A stretch of 64,000 nt of DNA from Trogon surrucura (Eukaryota; Chordata; Aves; Trogoniformes; Trogonidae). The notes under the pieces are model-generated. The model was not told where the DNA came from, made no database searches, and saw only the letters and a list, made by a program, of their open reading frames with translations. Positions 23,701 to 36,475 of the stretch are shown one piece after another. The DNA lies in NCBI GenBank assembly GCA_020746105.1, contig CM036658.1:32513099-32577098 (forward strand). The letters run 5' to 3'. Position 1 is the first letter of the stretch. Every line of letters begins with the position of its first letter. The translations under genes and the position numbers were made by a program.

Positions 23701-26700
23701 TTACTGTAAATATCCCTGTTTCTAGAGGAGGAGCTTATTTACATTTGTCACATATACTAGTTGCTTGGGTTAAATACTGAAGAAATCTCTTTCTTTAAAC
23801 GAACAAAAAAACAACCCTATATTTGTCTAGAATGTCTCTAATGAGTAGCTTCTCCAGGAATGAATGTCTCAGAGACTAATCATGGCATACCTTCTGGGAT
23901 CGTTTAGTTCCATATCAGATAAATACCACAAAGCCATTGTTAGCAGTTAAATGGGACCAAATTTCTCAGCAGAGTTTTTAATGGCCAGATACATGTATCA
24001 CCAGACTGGGCTGATAACTAGCAAACATGCCAGAAGATTGATGATGTCACCACGCCGGAGTCACTGGTATCCTGTGATGTGCACCAGAGGGCTGTGCAGT
24101 CAGGATTAAGAGAACACACCTGATTTGTTCAGAGTACTGACCCTGAGCCTTCTTCTGTTCTGTCTTGCATCTACAAGTTGTCTGCTCCCAGGGCCAGAGA
24201 CAGCTAATCATCTCAGATTGCATCCTCAAGTTCAAACCTTGACTGTGGAAAAATAGATGTGAATTAATAAAATGGAAATTGTGTATAAAATTGATAAGAG
24301 AAGGATGCTGGAAGGATGTTTCTGACAACAGACTGTCTTCGAAGTTGCTTTCATTACGCTTTTTGTAAGTTTCTGTGAGAACAAGAATGAAGAGACAGAG
24401 AGGAGACAAGGCATGCAGAAAAGATGACAGAAACTACATCCCCGGGCAGGGCCACGTCCTTAAGTCAATTTTAATCAAACATGGGGATTGTAATAGAACA
24501 CAGGGCAGTGATTTAGTGTGTCTTCTCTGAGACTAAGTCTTCATTTCAAACCTTACATAAAAAAGCCCCAGCTCCTTTAGTTACAGATTTTCTACAGTAA
24601 CATTCTCAAAGTGTAAAGAGAGGTATGGTTTTCACTGCAAAAGAGAGGCAAAGATGAAGAAATCAAAATAATGGAGGGGCTATATTCCAGCATACACCAA
24701 CTGCCTGTGCCATCCTAAATAAATGCCTGTACTTCAGCACTGGCACTAATGTAAAATTTTCAGAGCTCAAAATGTTTCTATGTTTCACTAGCAGTAGAGG
24801 TTTCAGATTTAACTAGTCAAAGTGGAAATGTGAGTAACAAGATTGGAACCAAGAGACATTTCCTATTTAGCAGCCAAAAAAAGGCACGGTAATAGAAGAT
24901 GTTGTGTCAATGTGCAACTCACGGTTATGAAGACTATCAACAGAGCTTTTCTGTCCCCAAACTACTGGATCCTACAAATGAAAGAAGGGTGAAGTTTGAA
25001 ATAACTCATCAAATGTCAAATATGGCTTCAGGAAACAGTAGGTATCCTTGACCTATAATTGTCTGCCTGCATAGATTTAAAGTCAGCCTATCCATTTCCA
25101 GGCTGCAGCGAGCAGTAGAAGCTTGTCTCACTAAAACAGGGAAAAACTGTCATTGCCCCAGGACCTTGATCTGCTTTTTCAATAGAAGGGGCCACATATA
25201 ATTTGTCAAGGCAGCTGCTCAGGGTTCAGGGCATTAGAGCTATTGTGTGATGGGATGGGTTAGATCCCCAGCTGCATTCATCCACAGTCACCCGGTGAGG
25301 ATGGCTCGGTGGAGGAACATAGACTGCCTCGTGCTCTTGTTTGACCCTTGTAGCACTGACATATTTATCAAGAGCTGGGAATTCGCTGTAGGGTATGATG
25401 GCCCCCCAGGGCCACTACTCTATCTGTAAATAGCTGTAAATAGTGAAGCATAATGGCTGGGCGGAATGTTAAGTAACACCCAGTTTTATTTTTGTGGTGT
25501 TTATATTGAGTATAGGGAGACATTATGCCATACAAAGATGCTGAATTGGGAGGTTAACCTACCCTTTAAATAGGAGATCTCTGAATCTGCTTTGAAATTC
25601 GAAGGAATTTAAAAGCAGAAAATCTGGTAGCTGAAGACACTTAAAACACCTTTTGGTATTAAGTTTTGGTGTTAAGTTAATGCCAGTCTACAATTAAAAT
25701 GTCAATATGCTGTTACAGACATTTGAATAAGTAATTTTTCTCATATAGGATGTGCCTAGTTTCAATAATTGTGTCAATTAATAGGCAAGATGTCCTGCAT
25801 AATTTTACAACAAACTAAACATTGACAGTCCTGGTTCAGAGCACTTCTAATATGATCTGTGGACTGTGAACTGTTTAATTACATGCCCCTGTACAAAACA
25901 CCACCTACATTCTTTTCATATAGATAACCTTCTAGTGAATGGTATCAACATCCTTTTCAGTGTGTAGGAAGGATCCTGACTGACCCTTTTCCTTTTTTTC
26001 TTAGTTTGTGTTAAGACTGTAAAAAAGGCAAGCTTAATTCTTTATGTCAGGATGGGCTGGTGCTTACTGATTAACAGCATGCAGTTAATTAAAATTTAAA
26101 AAAAAAAAAAGAGAAAAACCTGGAGAGGGCATAATTTAGATTTTGCCATGTTAATTTTATTAATTAAATAGAGATAACAAATGTCATTGCATTTGGAAAG
26201 TAGTCATTCCTTTGAATACCCATAGTTTAGGCAGGTGTTACTTCAAGCTCTTTAATAGTCATTCAGTGAGACACTTCAGTCTCTGGTATCCAATTACTGT
26301 TGTTATGACTTTTGCTAGATTTTAATCATGTGTTCTAAGATTTTCTGTGCCAGTAGTTGAGAAGGAGGATAGGGGGAAACATGACTGATAAGCACTTTAA
26401 CCACCAGCTGATAGTCTGACAGCTCTCTCTGCCCCAGCGGATCAGAATAAGTCAGAGTCCCTGCTGAAGTAGATTTTAACAGCTCCATTGGCATTAGAAG
26501 AGCTTAGGGCAATTTATAGAGAAGTGACTCAGCAAGCATTAAGAGGAATTTCTGGCACAGCTGTACAATAGAGCAAACATTTGGAAACGGCTAACAGCAC
26601 ATTCATCACAAACTTTGTGTTGGCTGGGAAGAATACCTGTAATACTCTGAAATAGTGAGTCCCAGCAGATAGCCTCCAGACCAGTTCCAGCCTTCCACAT

Positions 26701-29700
26701 CTACCAAAGCAGCTAGCCCTGGATATTAAGCTGTAGTTCTCCCACCAGCAACAAAACATTGCTATCTTCTGTGAAATAAAATCTAAGATGAAGGTGCAGC
26801 TTGATAGCATTTTCACAACTGGGCATAAACTAGACAGGTCTTTCATAATGCCCAACAAGGATTTTTTTGAGTGGAGAATAACACCAGCTGCCTGCTGTCA
26901 ATAATATGCCATCTTGTTCATGCTCCATCCCATCTTACCCACAATTGTGATAGAAAATAAAAGAACAGCTGCTAAAAAAAAAAGGGGAGGGGGGGAAGTA
27001 CTTGCATTTTTAAAGGTCTGCAAAGCCACTGTTACTCACTATCTTGTTCTTGTAGAAAGAAATGCTGTTTTTTGGAGAGCCTGAAAGACCTGCAATGACT
27101 AAATACAACCAGCACAGTACCAGACAGGGAATTTAAGCATGCACAGAAACACACATTACATCAAAGCCCTCATTTAAATAATTCCAAAATTATTTTGAGA
27201 CGCACCTATTTTTCAGGTGTTTCCTTATCCTTTAACTCAAAACACTAGGCTGAGTTCCTGTTTGGAAGCAAGCAGGACAAGTGAGCCAGAAGCCATAATG
27301 CTGGGTGGACACTGTGTACCACTTGTTTTTAAAGAGGCTAACAGAAGTGGTCTTGTCATGTGGTACAGAAAAGACCACTGGTAGTTTCTTTGAGCCTGTG
27401 GTCAGCACTGGGGAAATTTAACTCCTGCCACCATCTTATAGCTCCCATCAAACAGTTCAACAATTCTCCATGTGTATTCGTTGCTGAATGAGTCCCAATC
27501 AGAGCCTGTCAAAGGAGGGCACAGAGCAGGAGTGCCCTCTGTCCGTTCTTCTGCCTGCTTTGCCCCCCTGAACCTCTTGCATTCACCACAGAGCCTGCCC
27601 AGAGCACTGCTCTTTTCTTGAAGATAGCATTCTGCTTTATCTCGCCAAAACACTAGTCTCTATTCAGTGTCTTAAAGAGATTTTACAGTCCTGCAGCACT
27701 TTATACGCTTTTTGTCTAAATATGACCAAGCTACAGGCAATGCCTGGAGGCACTCATCCAGTAAGACCAATTAATCTTCTGTGCCCAGGGGGATTTGTAT
27801 ATCTCAGTGTGCAGTTCTCATTCATTGAACTAAATTACTGATATGAAATCAGCAACCACTTTCATATACCCAGCATCAAGACCTGGAAAGACAATACAGT
27901 TTATCTCGACTTGCTCATGGCAAGACAATTTGATAACATCAGCTGTGCTTCCCTGACAGGTTTAGTCTCACCTACACTGTATTTAGAAAGGCGTAGAGAG
28001 AATAAATATGTATCACCGAGAGAAAAGAGATTGCCATAAAATTTGTTAGGGCCCCAATGCCACTTAAAAAAGGAGGCTTTAACTTCTCACATGGAAGTTC
28101 GGATATCTGTAGATCAGCAAGTATACCTTGAGAACTAGTACACAGATATGAAAAAGCTGGACACATTCCTTGTTATAGCACCTACCTTCATGTTGACTAA
28201 CTATCTGCGCAAGCTGTTTGCCTGCAGCAGAGGAAAATACTGACTTAAAAAAGAGCATGAGCATAAGCTGAACAAACACCACAGTGAATCCAGTAAACAG
28301 AAATCTGATCCAGTCCCAGAACTGAGTGAAAGGCTGGAGGAGTTGTATTGCAGAAACGCTGCTCTTTGTGAGATGTGTGATAAAGCAAATACGGGTACAT
28401 CTGCCTGGCCTGCCACTGGACGGTCAAGAGGGTGTCTGTGTGCGCTTTCAATGTGTGTTGGAAAAGACACTGGTTTGCCTACAGCACTGTCGTTCATTTG
28501 CTCCTGGCCCCAGGGCAGATTTCTTGGGGCTGGGGCAGGTGCCTGCTTGCCAAAGTATGTCCTCTGAGATGAAGCTACAGGTTTACCTCATCCAGCAGAG
28601 TGGCCCTAGTAATCACTAAGCATGTTAAAAAATGCACAGACAGGAGATATCGATAGTTATGGTATCACAGTGTAAAGGTACATGGAGTGCCTGCAAGGCG
28701 GGGAGGTGATTAAAAAAAAAATAGATAAAAAAAATGCAGAGAACTATGAATTCAACAGGCAGAAAAATGCATGAAAGATGCCACCACTGGAGAGAGAAAA
28801 TTAAGTAAGTGAGAGACAGATGATAGCACCACCAGGATGAGAAGTCCATTAGGGAAACGCCGTCTTTTACCTGAGGATGTGGCTGGAGTAACCATGCTTG
28901 CTCTAGTGGAGATACCGTGAATTCGAATGAAAGTAACTGAAAGGAAAGAAGGCTTCTGATATTTATGTTGTAAGAGTTGTGAGATACAGAAAAAGAACTA
29001 GCAGTAAAATTATTCTTATTGACACTTCTGGCCAGTGTTTCAAACTCATAATAGTTTCTTAGTCACATATGTATTCAGAGCCAGATGAGGCTATGGGACT
29101 GCAATGTGGAGGGAAATGATAAACCTAACATGAGGTATTTTTTTGCCTACAACACCCACTCTGCAAAGTCTTTTTCTGATCTTTGAGGGCATGTTTTCAT
29201 TCTTAAGTCCAGGTCTTGTGACTACACCTGCAGTGTTCATGAGTGTAGGAGAAATGAAGTGTTAATCCACACTGTCTGCTTTCTGTCACAAAATCTACAG
29301 TACTGGCATTTTAATGACTGAAGAGGATTCATCCTTCCTCTGTGTAAGCAGACCTGACATGGGGTCCAGCCATGTTTCCGATGTGCACCAGCAATCCAGC
29401 TGTGGGCAGGACTGTCCCTAAGAAATACAGTCTACTTGCATGAGCAAACATTGCTGGCTCCATAGTTGTTTGACAATTTAAAAATCATTTCCAGGGACCT
29501 CAAGGAATGGGATATATGAAGTACAGTCTTATTATTTTAATGTCTTAGTTGTTTACTAGATGACTCTTCTGTTAGTTCAGCTGTGATAAGTTCAGTTGCA
29601 CCAGTAGCTTAAAATTAGCATTTCCATTTTTCTGCCTTTAAAGAAGATCAGAACTGATAACGAAACAATTACTGCTTTTAGGTCACATGCAGTGTTTGGA

Positions 29701-32700
29701 ATTTAACTCATTCTTCCATAAGGCTGCTTTGAGCTTCAGCCTGCTAAGCAGAGATGTGAATCTTGATATTCAGCAAACTTCACTTTTCCCTATTGTGCAG
29801 AAAGGCCATAGTTCAAAACAGGCTGTAAAAAAGGAGAGGAAAAGGCACAGAATTTCTCAGTGACAGCTTCTCGTTCCTTGACGCTGTTCTTAAAACTGCT
29901 TCCAGAAAGGCACTGGGCTGCCCAGCATGCATAATGCCCACAGTGAGGGGAGAAAAAAAAAAAATCACAAAAAAATACAGCATTTGTTCTGCGCCATCAG
30001 AGGAGCTCCATGCAGTGAAATGGGAACTGTGAAGATGAGAGATTCACTTTGCAGGCTACAACAACTTCTCTGGAGCCCTGAAATCATGCATATTCAGCCA
30101 AACATATGTAAATCTGGTTTAACCCAGCTGTGAAAGATCCCCTGAAGTAAACTAATAAAGAGCAGCTGGATATGTTTAAGCTCATCCCAGGCATAGTAGA
30201 AAGGTCCCAGAATGTGCACTGAGCCTTTTTTTACGTCATTAGAGGAAATGCAGCAGACTTTAAAGGAAACTTGTGTTTTAAGATGCAAAGCAGCATAAAG
30301 TTTCCCTCTGTCGAGACAAACTACAAAAGAATTAATTTTCCTTGACATTTGGATTTTTTACATCTTGTTTTAACTACTGCGAATGCCTGTGTTTTACTTT
30401 TTTTAAGGACCTGCTATGTCTGCTTATTCCCCATCACACAGAGATATCTAAAATTATCATTGCTCACTGGGAAAAGGTGAGAGGTGAAGGAAAGTACTGA
30501 AATCGGGAAAGTTCAAAATGATCACTGCATACCACCTGCCAGTGGGAGAAAGGTTGCCAGGCACTTTGTAGTGCAAGCGCTGGCCTTAAGCCTAGCCACT
30601 GGGACAAATAAAATTGGGCTGGCTTCAAAACTGTAATGACTTTCTTCATTATATTATAGATCCAGGAGGCTGTATCTCTCAAACCTTCTCCCGTACCTGC
30701 AAACTTAAGAAACTAGTTTATTTACAGAGATACTGCTTAGAAGGAACGCAATTAAAAAGCTCCCGGAGCTTGCCATTCCAATTTTTTCAGGTCTGTGTCC
30801 CCTTTGGTTCAGTGAGAGTGGGAATTGTCTGAGCTTGAATTTGCTCATTCAGATCTTGTAATTTTAATCTATAATAATCCATTAAAGAAAATAACTTGTT
30901 TCTAATTTCTCAAATTTTATGAGTGTGGCCATGGTGTAGGTTTTGCACGGCCACTGTGGCATGCAGAAGAAAATAGATTGCAGACACATAATCAAACTAA
31001 AACCAGATCATTTAAATCCATTATGAAAATGTTACTCTACGACTCATGAGTTATCTCTTATCGACATGGTGGAGTCATTTCTTTCACCTTTCTTAATTTG
31101 CTTAATTTATCTATCTTTAAAATAATACTAGAATTAAAGTTCTCCATCTTCCCCCTGACAGTAAAGCCACCTGTTGATGTTCCCCCTTTCAGTATATCTA
31201 TTTTTATAGAGAGAGATTTTGACAGTCATTCATCAAAAGTGGAGAAAAGTGATATAATTTGGACCAGCTGAAAGGAGAAATAATACCACCCCTAGAGATC
31301 AATAGATGAAGCTATCCTGGAGGGATTACTTCCAAAACAGGTCTGATTAAGTGCCAAAAAACCCTGACAGAGGCCACTATGGCTGATCTGATAGATACTT
31401 TTTAGATACTTTTCAAAGCTTTGTTATGTGTTATTTCAGGCACGTTATATATTGATTTTCTTTTTATGTTTCTGAAGTACAATTTCTCCTTATACCTCCA
31501 ATGATCCCCAAGCCATTCGTGACTGAAGGTTTTTTTCTTTACCAGATTAATTCTTCTTTCCAAGCACATGCATCCAGTTTGGGTTTGCTGGATATCCTAG
31601 ACTGCTAGCTTGGGCAGCTGGCTTTCTGCTATAGGGCAGAATCTGGGGGGAGATAGATTGCTCTTCTCAGTACAGTCATGCAAAACTTGCAGTTGCAGAC
31701 TTTTACAAATCAACAATACAGCCTTACTGCGAGGGAAGGGGAAAAAGAAGCATTTGGCAGCAGCTTTAACTATGAATGTCCAAGCTGTTTTTTTTCTAGC
31801 TGATGACACCAAAAGTCCAGAAAAAACAGAATCAGGGTGGAATTGCATAGAGTCAGCAGAACAAGTCCTTGTAGCCAGAAGGAAGATGGAGGGAAAAACT
31901 TGGTTACTTACCGTTTTCAACAAAGCAGTTCTGACAAAGTAGCAAACATCAAATCAATGGGATTATAATGTGGTTGGTTTATGTCAAACCTTTAAATTTA
32001 TTCTTTCAAGAAAACTGTGAGTTGAGATCTCAGAAATGCATAGTGGACTCTGGTCATTCTTGAATTTTGTATCACTTTAAATCTGTGTGTCCAGTCTAAA
32101 TTCACATAGAATCATAGATTAATCCGATTTTTAAAAAATTTTATTCCTATTGCTGGTTAAAAAGGAGAAAGCAAGCTTGTTAATACTTGCAGGGATTTTC
32201 CAGGCTGAAACAGTCCTTTAGCAGCATGAGACTGCCTGTAAACGCAGTTCTAACACCTGGAGACACATGTTGAAAGCCTATTCAGTGGTATTTAAAAAAG
32301 ATATTCTGAAGCCCATAAACACCTCCATTCATAATGAATCTATACAAGCGTTTCTTGCAATTCTAAGCAGAGGGAGATGTACATCAGAGACGCTTGCACT
32401 GAAGAACGAAATTAACTGCAAGGTTTTCCCCTTAAATAACAACAGTAAAGAAATAATTGTTTCATTTTGGAACAATGGCTCATTCTGTGGTAAGTCTCAA
32501 GTGATTTTGTAGGTGCTGGAGAGAGAAGTGGACTCATTCCCATTTAGCTAGAGGTGAAGTTTAAGACAGCAGTGACACTTACTCCCTGACTGCTGTTGAT
32601 GTGTGGTCTAGACATAAATATTACCTTACTCTCTGATAGTTATTCCCTCACTTCCTTGCCAAAACATCATTCTTCATTTCCCACTTCTGTGTTTCAGTTT

Positions 32701-33469
32701 CACGTGTACCACCATTTTGGGTTATTACTTCACCATATGTTGCAGGCAGGCTTGGAAAGCTGGACAACAACAGCTCCCTGCACAGGTCATCACAGAGCGT
32801 TCTTGGTGCACATGGCATGTGGTCATCTTGTTGTCCGGGGTACACCTCTTGCAGCCGTATATCATTTCTGGGATAGAGTGTCTTTGTCTCCACACTACAG
32901 CTAACTGTAGTGCTCAAACTGAGAAGCATTATTTTTGGTGACATGTAGCTAGCTGATTTACACACAGGAACTGATAGGTGTGGGACCAGGTATCTCTCTC
33001 AGCCCTGTGAGTTATTCTCACTGACTTCAGCTTGGTTATGAAGGAAGGCAGCATCTGGACTATTGTGTCACTAAAACAGCCTCACATTAAGCTATTCAAA
33101 CCGGAAAGTAGTTCACCGTTTGTTTTCATTCATCAAGCTGTTGTGAGGGTTATAAGCTGGAATTTCAATTTTTGCTCACTACCAAGCGTACGCCAGAACC
33201 TAGATGTAGAGGAATGTGACCATGGGGCTTTTCTTTATGTTCTGCCATGCTTGTCCCTGATCGCAGATGAGACAAAGAAAATTAGACTTCATCATGGGAT
33301 GTTTCTTTTTATACCGTACGTGTTAAAAGGACACAGCTCTTTTGCTGGGCCTCTGAAAGTGAGGTCTCCTTTCTTCAGATGCCTCTTAATTGCTGTTCTC
33401 CTGAGACAGACACCTTGCTTCAGATCTCTTACCAGGCAGACCTTTGGTCAGTACTTTTCAATCGCAGCC

Positions 33470-34260
33470 TTTCAGCCAGTTTTAGCTCACTTTCATTTGC
33501 TTCTGAGAAAATAAGTCAAAGACCTTGCAGAAGTCAAAGGGTCTCATACTTAATGTTTCCCCATAAAAAGTAAGCCACTGATCTTGTCAAGAAAGGAAGT
33601 TTGTCTGATTTAATGTAATTTATTCTTGGCAAATTTGCTTTGGCTTTTTTTTTTCTTTTTTTTTTTTTTTAGCAATTACTTTATCAGCCTTTGGATAAAA
33701 GCTCATATAATTGATTGTTTAATCGCTTGTCCTAGTGTCATTCCCATTCTAAAAATTGCACTGACAGGTCTGTTTTCTGTTAGGTCCTTTCTTCGGCTCA
33801 TCTAAAAGGCAACTAATGTGCTCTTGATGCTCATGCTTCTTCCAGCATTCTCCAAGACACTGCACAGTGTCTAGAAGTTGCTTTGGCTAGCTCCTTAATC
33901 TGTTGGGGTCAAAGTCCTTTAGACAATTTCAAGACATCTGCATTATCTAAATGGTTTTACCTCTTTTCTACGTACTGGTCAACACATATTCTGTAGCTTT
34001 GTAACATTTCTGATCACACATCAGTGTGGGGATTTTTGCTGAAAAGAGAAGCAGAAAAAGGAGTGAAGACTTCAGTCTCCATATCTTACTTTATCTGTCC
34101 TCCTTTATTGAAGTTTGTTGTACTGATACTCATTATTCCTATTCAGTTATGCACATGCCATGTGTTCTTTAGAATGATGAACTCTATTCCTTTGTGATTA
34201 TTTCATCCTAATTACATTTCTGCCCTTGGAAGCTCTTTCCTCTTAGAATTAGAAGGAGCA
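33470..34260 (-). mobile_element. Ancient degraded CR1/L3-like LINE fragment
   Basis: Read on the minus strand, this region keeps the order of CR1/L3 reverse-transcriptase landmarks despite many indels. Around 33520-33560 a frame reads FDFCKVFD, matching the DFCKAFD palm motif. Around 33585-33640 the sequence resembles the stretch coding for the segment before it. Around 33762-33800 it resembles the GNYRPVSLT region, and around 33880-34080 it resembles the upstream linker. A long T tract interrupts it at about 33649-33671. No open reading frame survives. It is much older than the CR1 copies at 44.5 and 53 kb. The exact ends are uncertain. Confidence 0.65.
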
Positions 34261-36409
34261 GAAATTGCCCAGAATAGCTTCATCAGCATTTTCATACAAT
34301 AATACTTTCAGCACTGTGCACATCTTTCTTTTTAACTTGTTTTTTTAGCAGATTGGAGGTTCAGTCATAATTCTTGAATACTTATATTAATTGGTAAAAA
34401 GAAGCAGCCTCATCTTCCTGCTTAGGATGACCCAGAGTACAGTAGATCTATCTTATTGTATCACTTCTGGTCTTTTCACTCTTATTTTCGTCCAGAAACA
34501 TTTAAGAAGTCTGCTTCTCATCTTTTCCAAAATTTTAGAAAAAAGTATATGTATTATGGACATAAAATTTACCATCCCCTTGCTTTTCCACCAACCACCT
34601 TTTGGGAACCAGGTAGATCAATATTCTACTTATTTGATTTATCCAAGCACTAGCTCATTTCAGAATTGAAACACTTCGAAGGTTTGGAAACATTTTTCTT
34701 ACTGTCCTCTTAACCAGCCAGCCAGACAACACTATGTACCTTACCTACAAGCTCTGCTGGAAGAAAGAATGAATTATGTATAGCAGAATAATAGAATACA
34801 GTATCAGGTCTTCTCTCTCATTAGATGAGTAAGAAGAGGTGATTTTGCATGTTCCAGACTGTTATAGAACAGGGCATACGGACTGAGAAAATTAATGGTG
34901 ATGTTAGGAGATGCAGACAAAAGGACATGGGATGAAATTACAGAAAGTTAGTGGAGGAGGAAGGATCAGGTTGTCTACAGGAATCAAAATGGCCATGAAA
35001 AGTGGAGGATATCAGGTGACTAGCTTAGGTCTTTTAGTAGCCAGAAATAACAGTACATCACATATGGGAAGACCCTGACTCTCTAAGTGCAGTTGTGATT
35101 CACAAAGGACAGATCTTGACTTAACTGGAAGTCTTTAGGGAGATAGATAAATGTCAGCATATTTGTGGCATTAGTGACCCATAAGGTCTGATCCTTGAAG
35201 GTGCACATATCTAACCTTGTCTATGTCTTTGAAGCTCTTTCAGTGTTACTACTATTTTTTAGCACAAGACGTCTCCCAAGTATAATGTTAATGCAGGTAA
35301 TTTTGTCAACATTATCCCTTTACAAAGAATAGCTGGTTATTATCCATGGTGATATGTCTCCATGTACCACAGAAAACAGTCAAGACTATGGATGAGCAGT
35401 CCAGACCACATAAAATAAAAAAGCAATGCATTTTTATGTTTGAGAAGAACGTATTGCAAACAGAAAAGCGCTAGACATAATATTTCAAAAGTATTTAAAA
35501 TAATTGTTTTCTTATTAAGCGTAAGATAAAGAATAATACAGTGATTGTTACATCAATCGTATTTTACACTCTGCTTCCACAGCATTTTATGCAGCCAGCC
35601 CAGTAAGGTTTCCAGTACATAATGTCTTTAAAAAGTGTCCGATAATATTGACTATAAGACTTTTCAATAGCAGATGATTCCTCAAAGGTGGGAGCCAGAT
35701 TAATTTGCTTGACTTTCAGAAATGTAGGCCTTACATTTTTCTGATTATTTTCTCTATATATCATAATTGTGTATATTCCATACCCATTAATGCAGGGTTG
35801 AATCTTGCCTGTCTTACTTCATTTAAGTTAAAGTTGCTGAGATTGCTTGCATAACTAAAGACACATGGATCTTATTCATGATTTTAAAAGTTGTATCATT
35901 AACCTGACATTGTGTCCAGAGAAGATCCACTTACCTAGGAGCAAAGCTACTTATGTTAAACAGCCTTAAACTCTATTAAAGAAAATGTAATAAACATCAG
36001 GAAGGTTTGAGCTCAAGAGTAACTAGCTGGAACCAGGCTGTTTTAAGACCTTCATAAATTAATGCTAATAAAACACCTGCAGCTTGAGCACCATCATTTC
36101 AGCTACCCCTTTCTTGAACACACACAGTCACTCAGTCTGCAATGTGTGGTAATATCATAATGTGGGTTGTAATGATTCAATATCCGTTAGTAACATAGGA
36201 CTGAAGGTTTCAAGTTGCTTTCACATGCAGTGGTGCAGGTTTGTGGTGCTTAAGGCTGTCATTTTTTCACAGAGTAGGACTTGACCTAAAGCAGAAGGCT
36301 GAGAGTGTAGAACATCCTCACTAAGCCCATTGGAAATGTCAGGCATGGATGCAAGCTTTGAGCCATTCCCTTGCATCCTATCTCTGGATGCTTGAGAGAG
36401 AGATCAGCG

Positions 36410-36475
36410 TAACAGGATATTAAGTTAGTAAGGCGTGACTTTCCCTTCATGAACCCATGCAGGGTTTGACTGTAG
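36410..36475 (-). mobile_element. Possible small CR1/L3 relic
   Basis: The stretch around 36424-36470 resembles the CR1 minus-strand sequence at 45711-45760 in the same window, including the shared layout tTAGTaAGGC..GACTT and CCCTTcATGAA.CCATGC. In CR1 this codes for the HGF.KG segment of the reverse transcriptase. The similarity is short and imperfect and could be coincidental. Confidence 0.35.

Noticed and set aside
32105-32150. tagaatcatagatt, resembling the CR1 3' terminal repeat
   Set aside because: Only a few bases match, and the adjoining sequence does not resemble CR1.
33032-33514. 160-codon open frame in the large intron
   Set aside because: No domain, signal peptide, repeat or splice context supports it, and its end runs into the old LINE relic.
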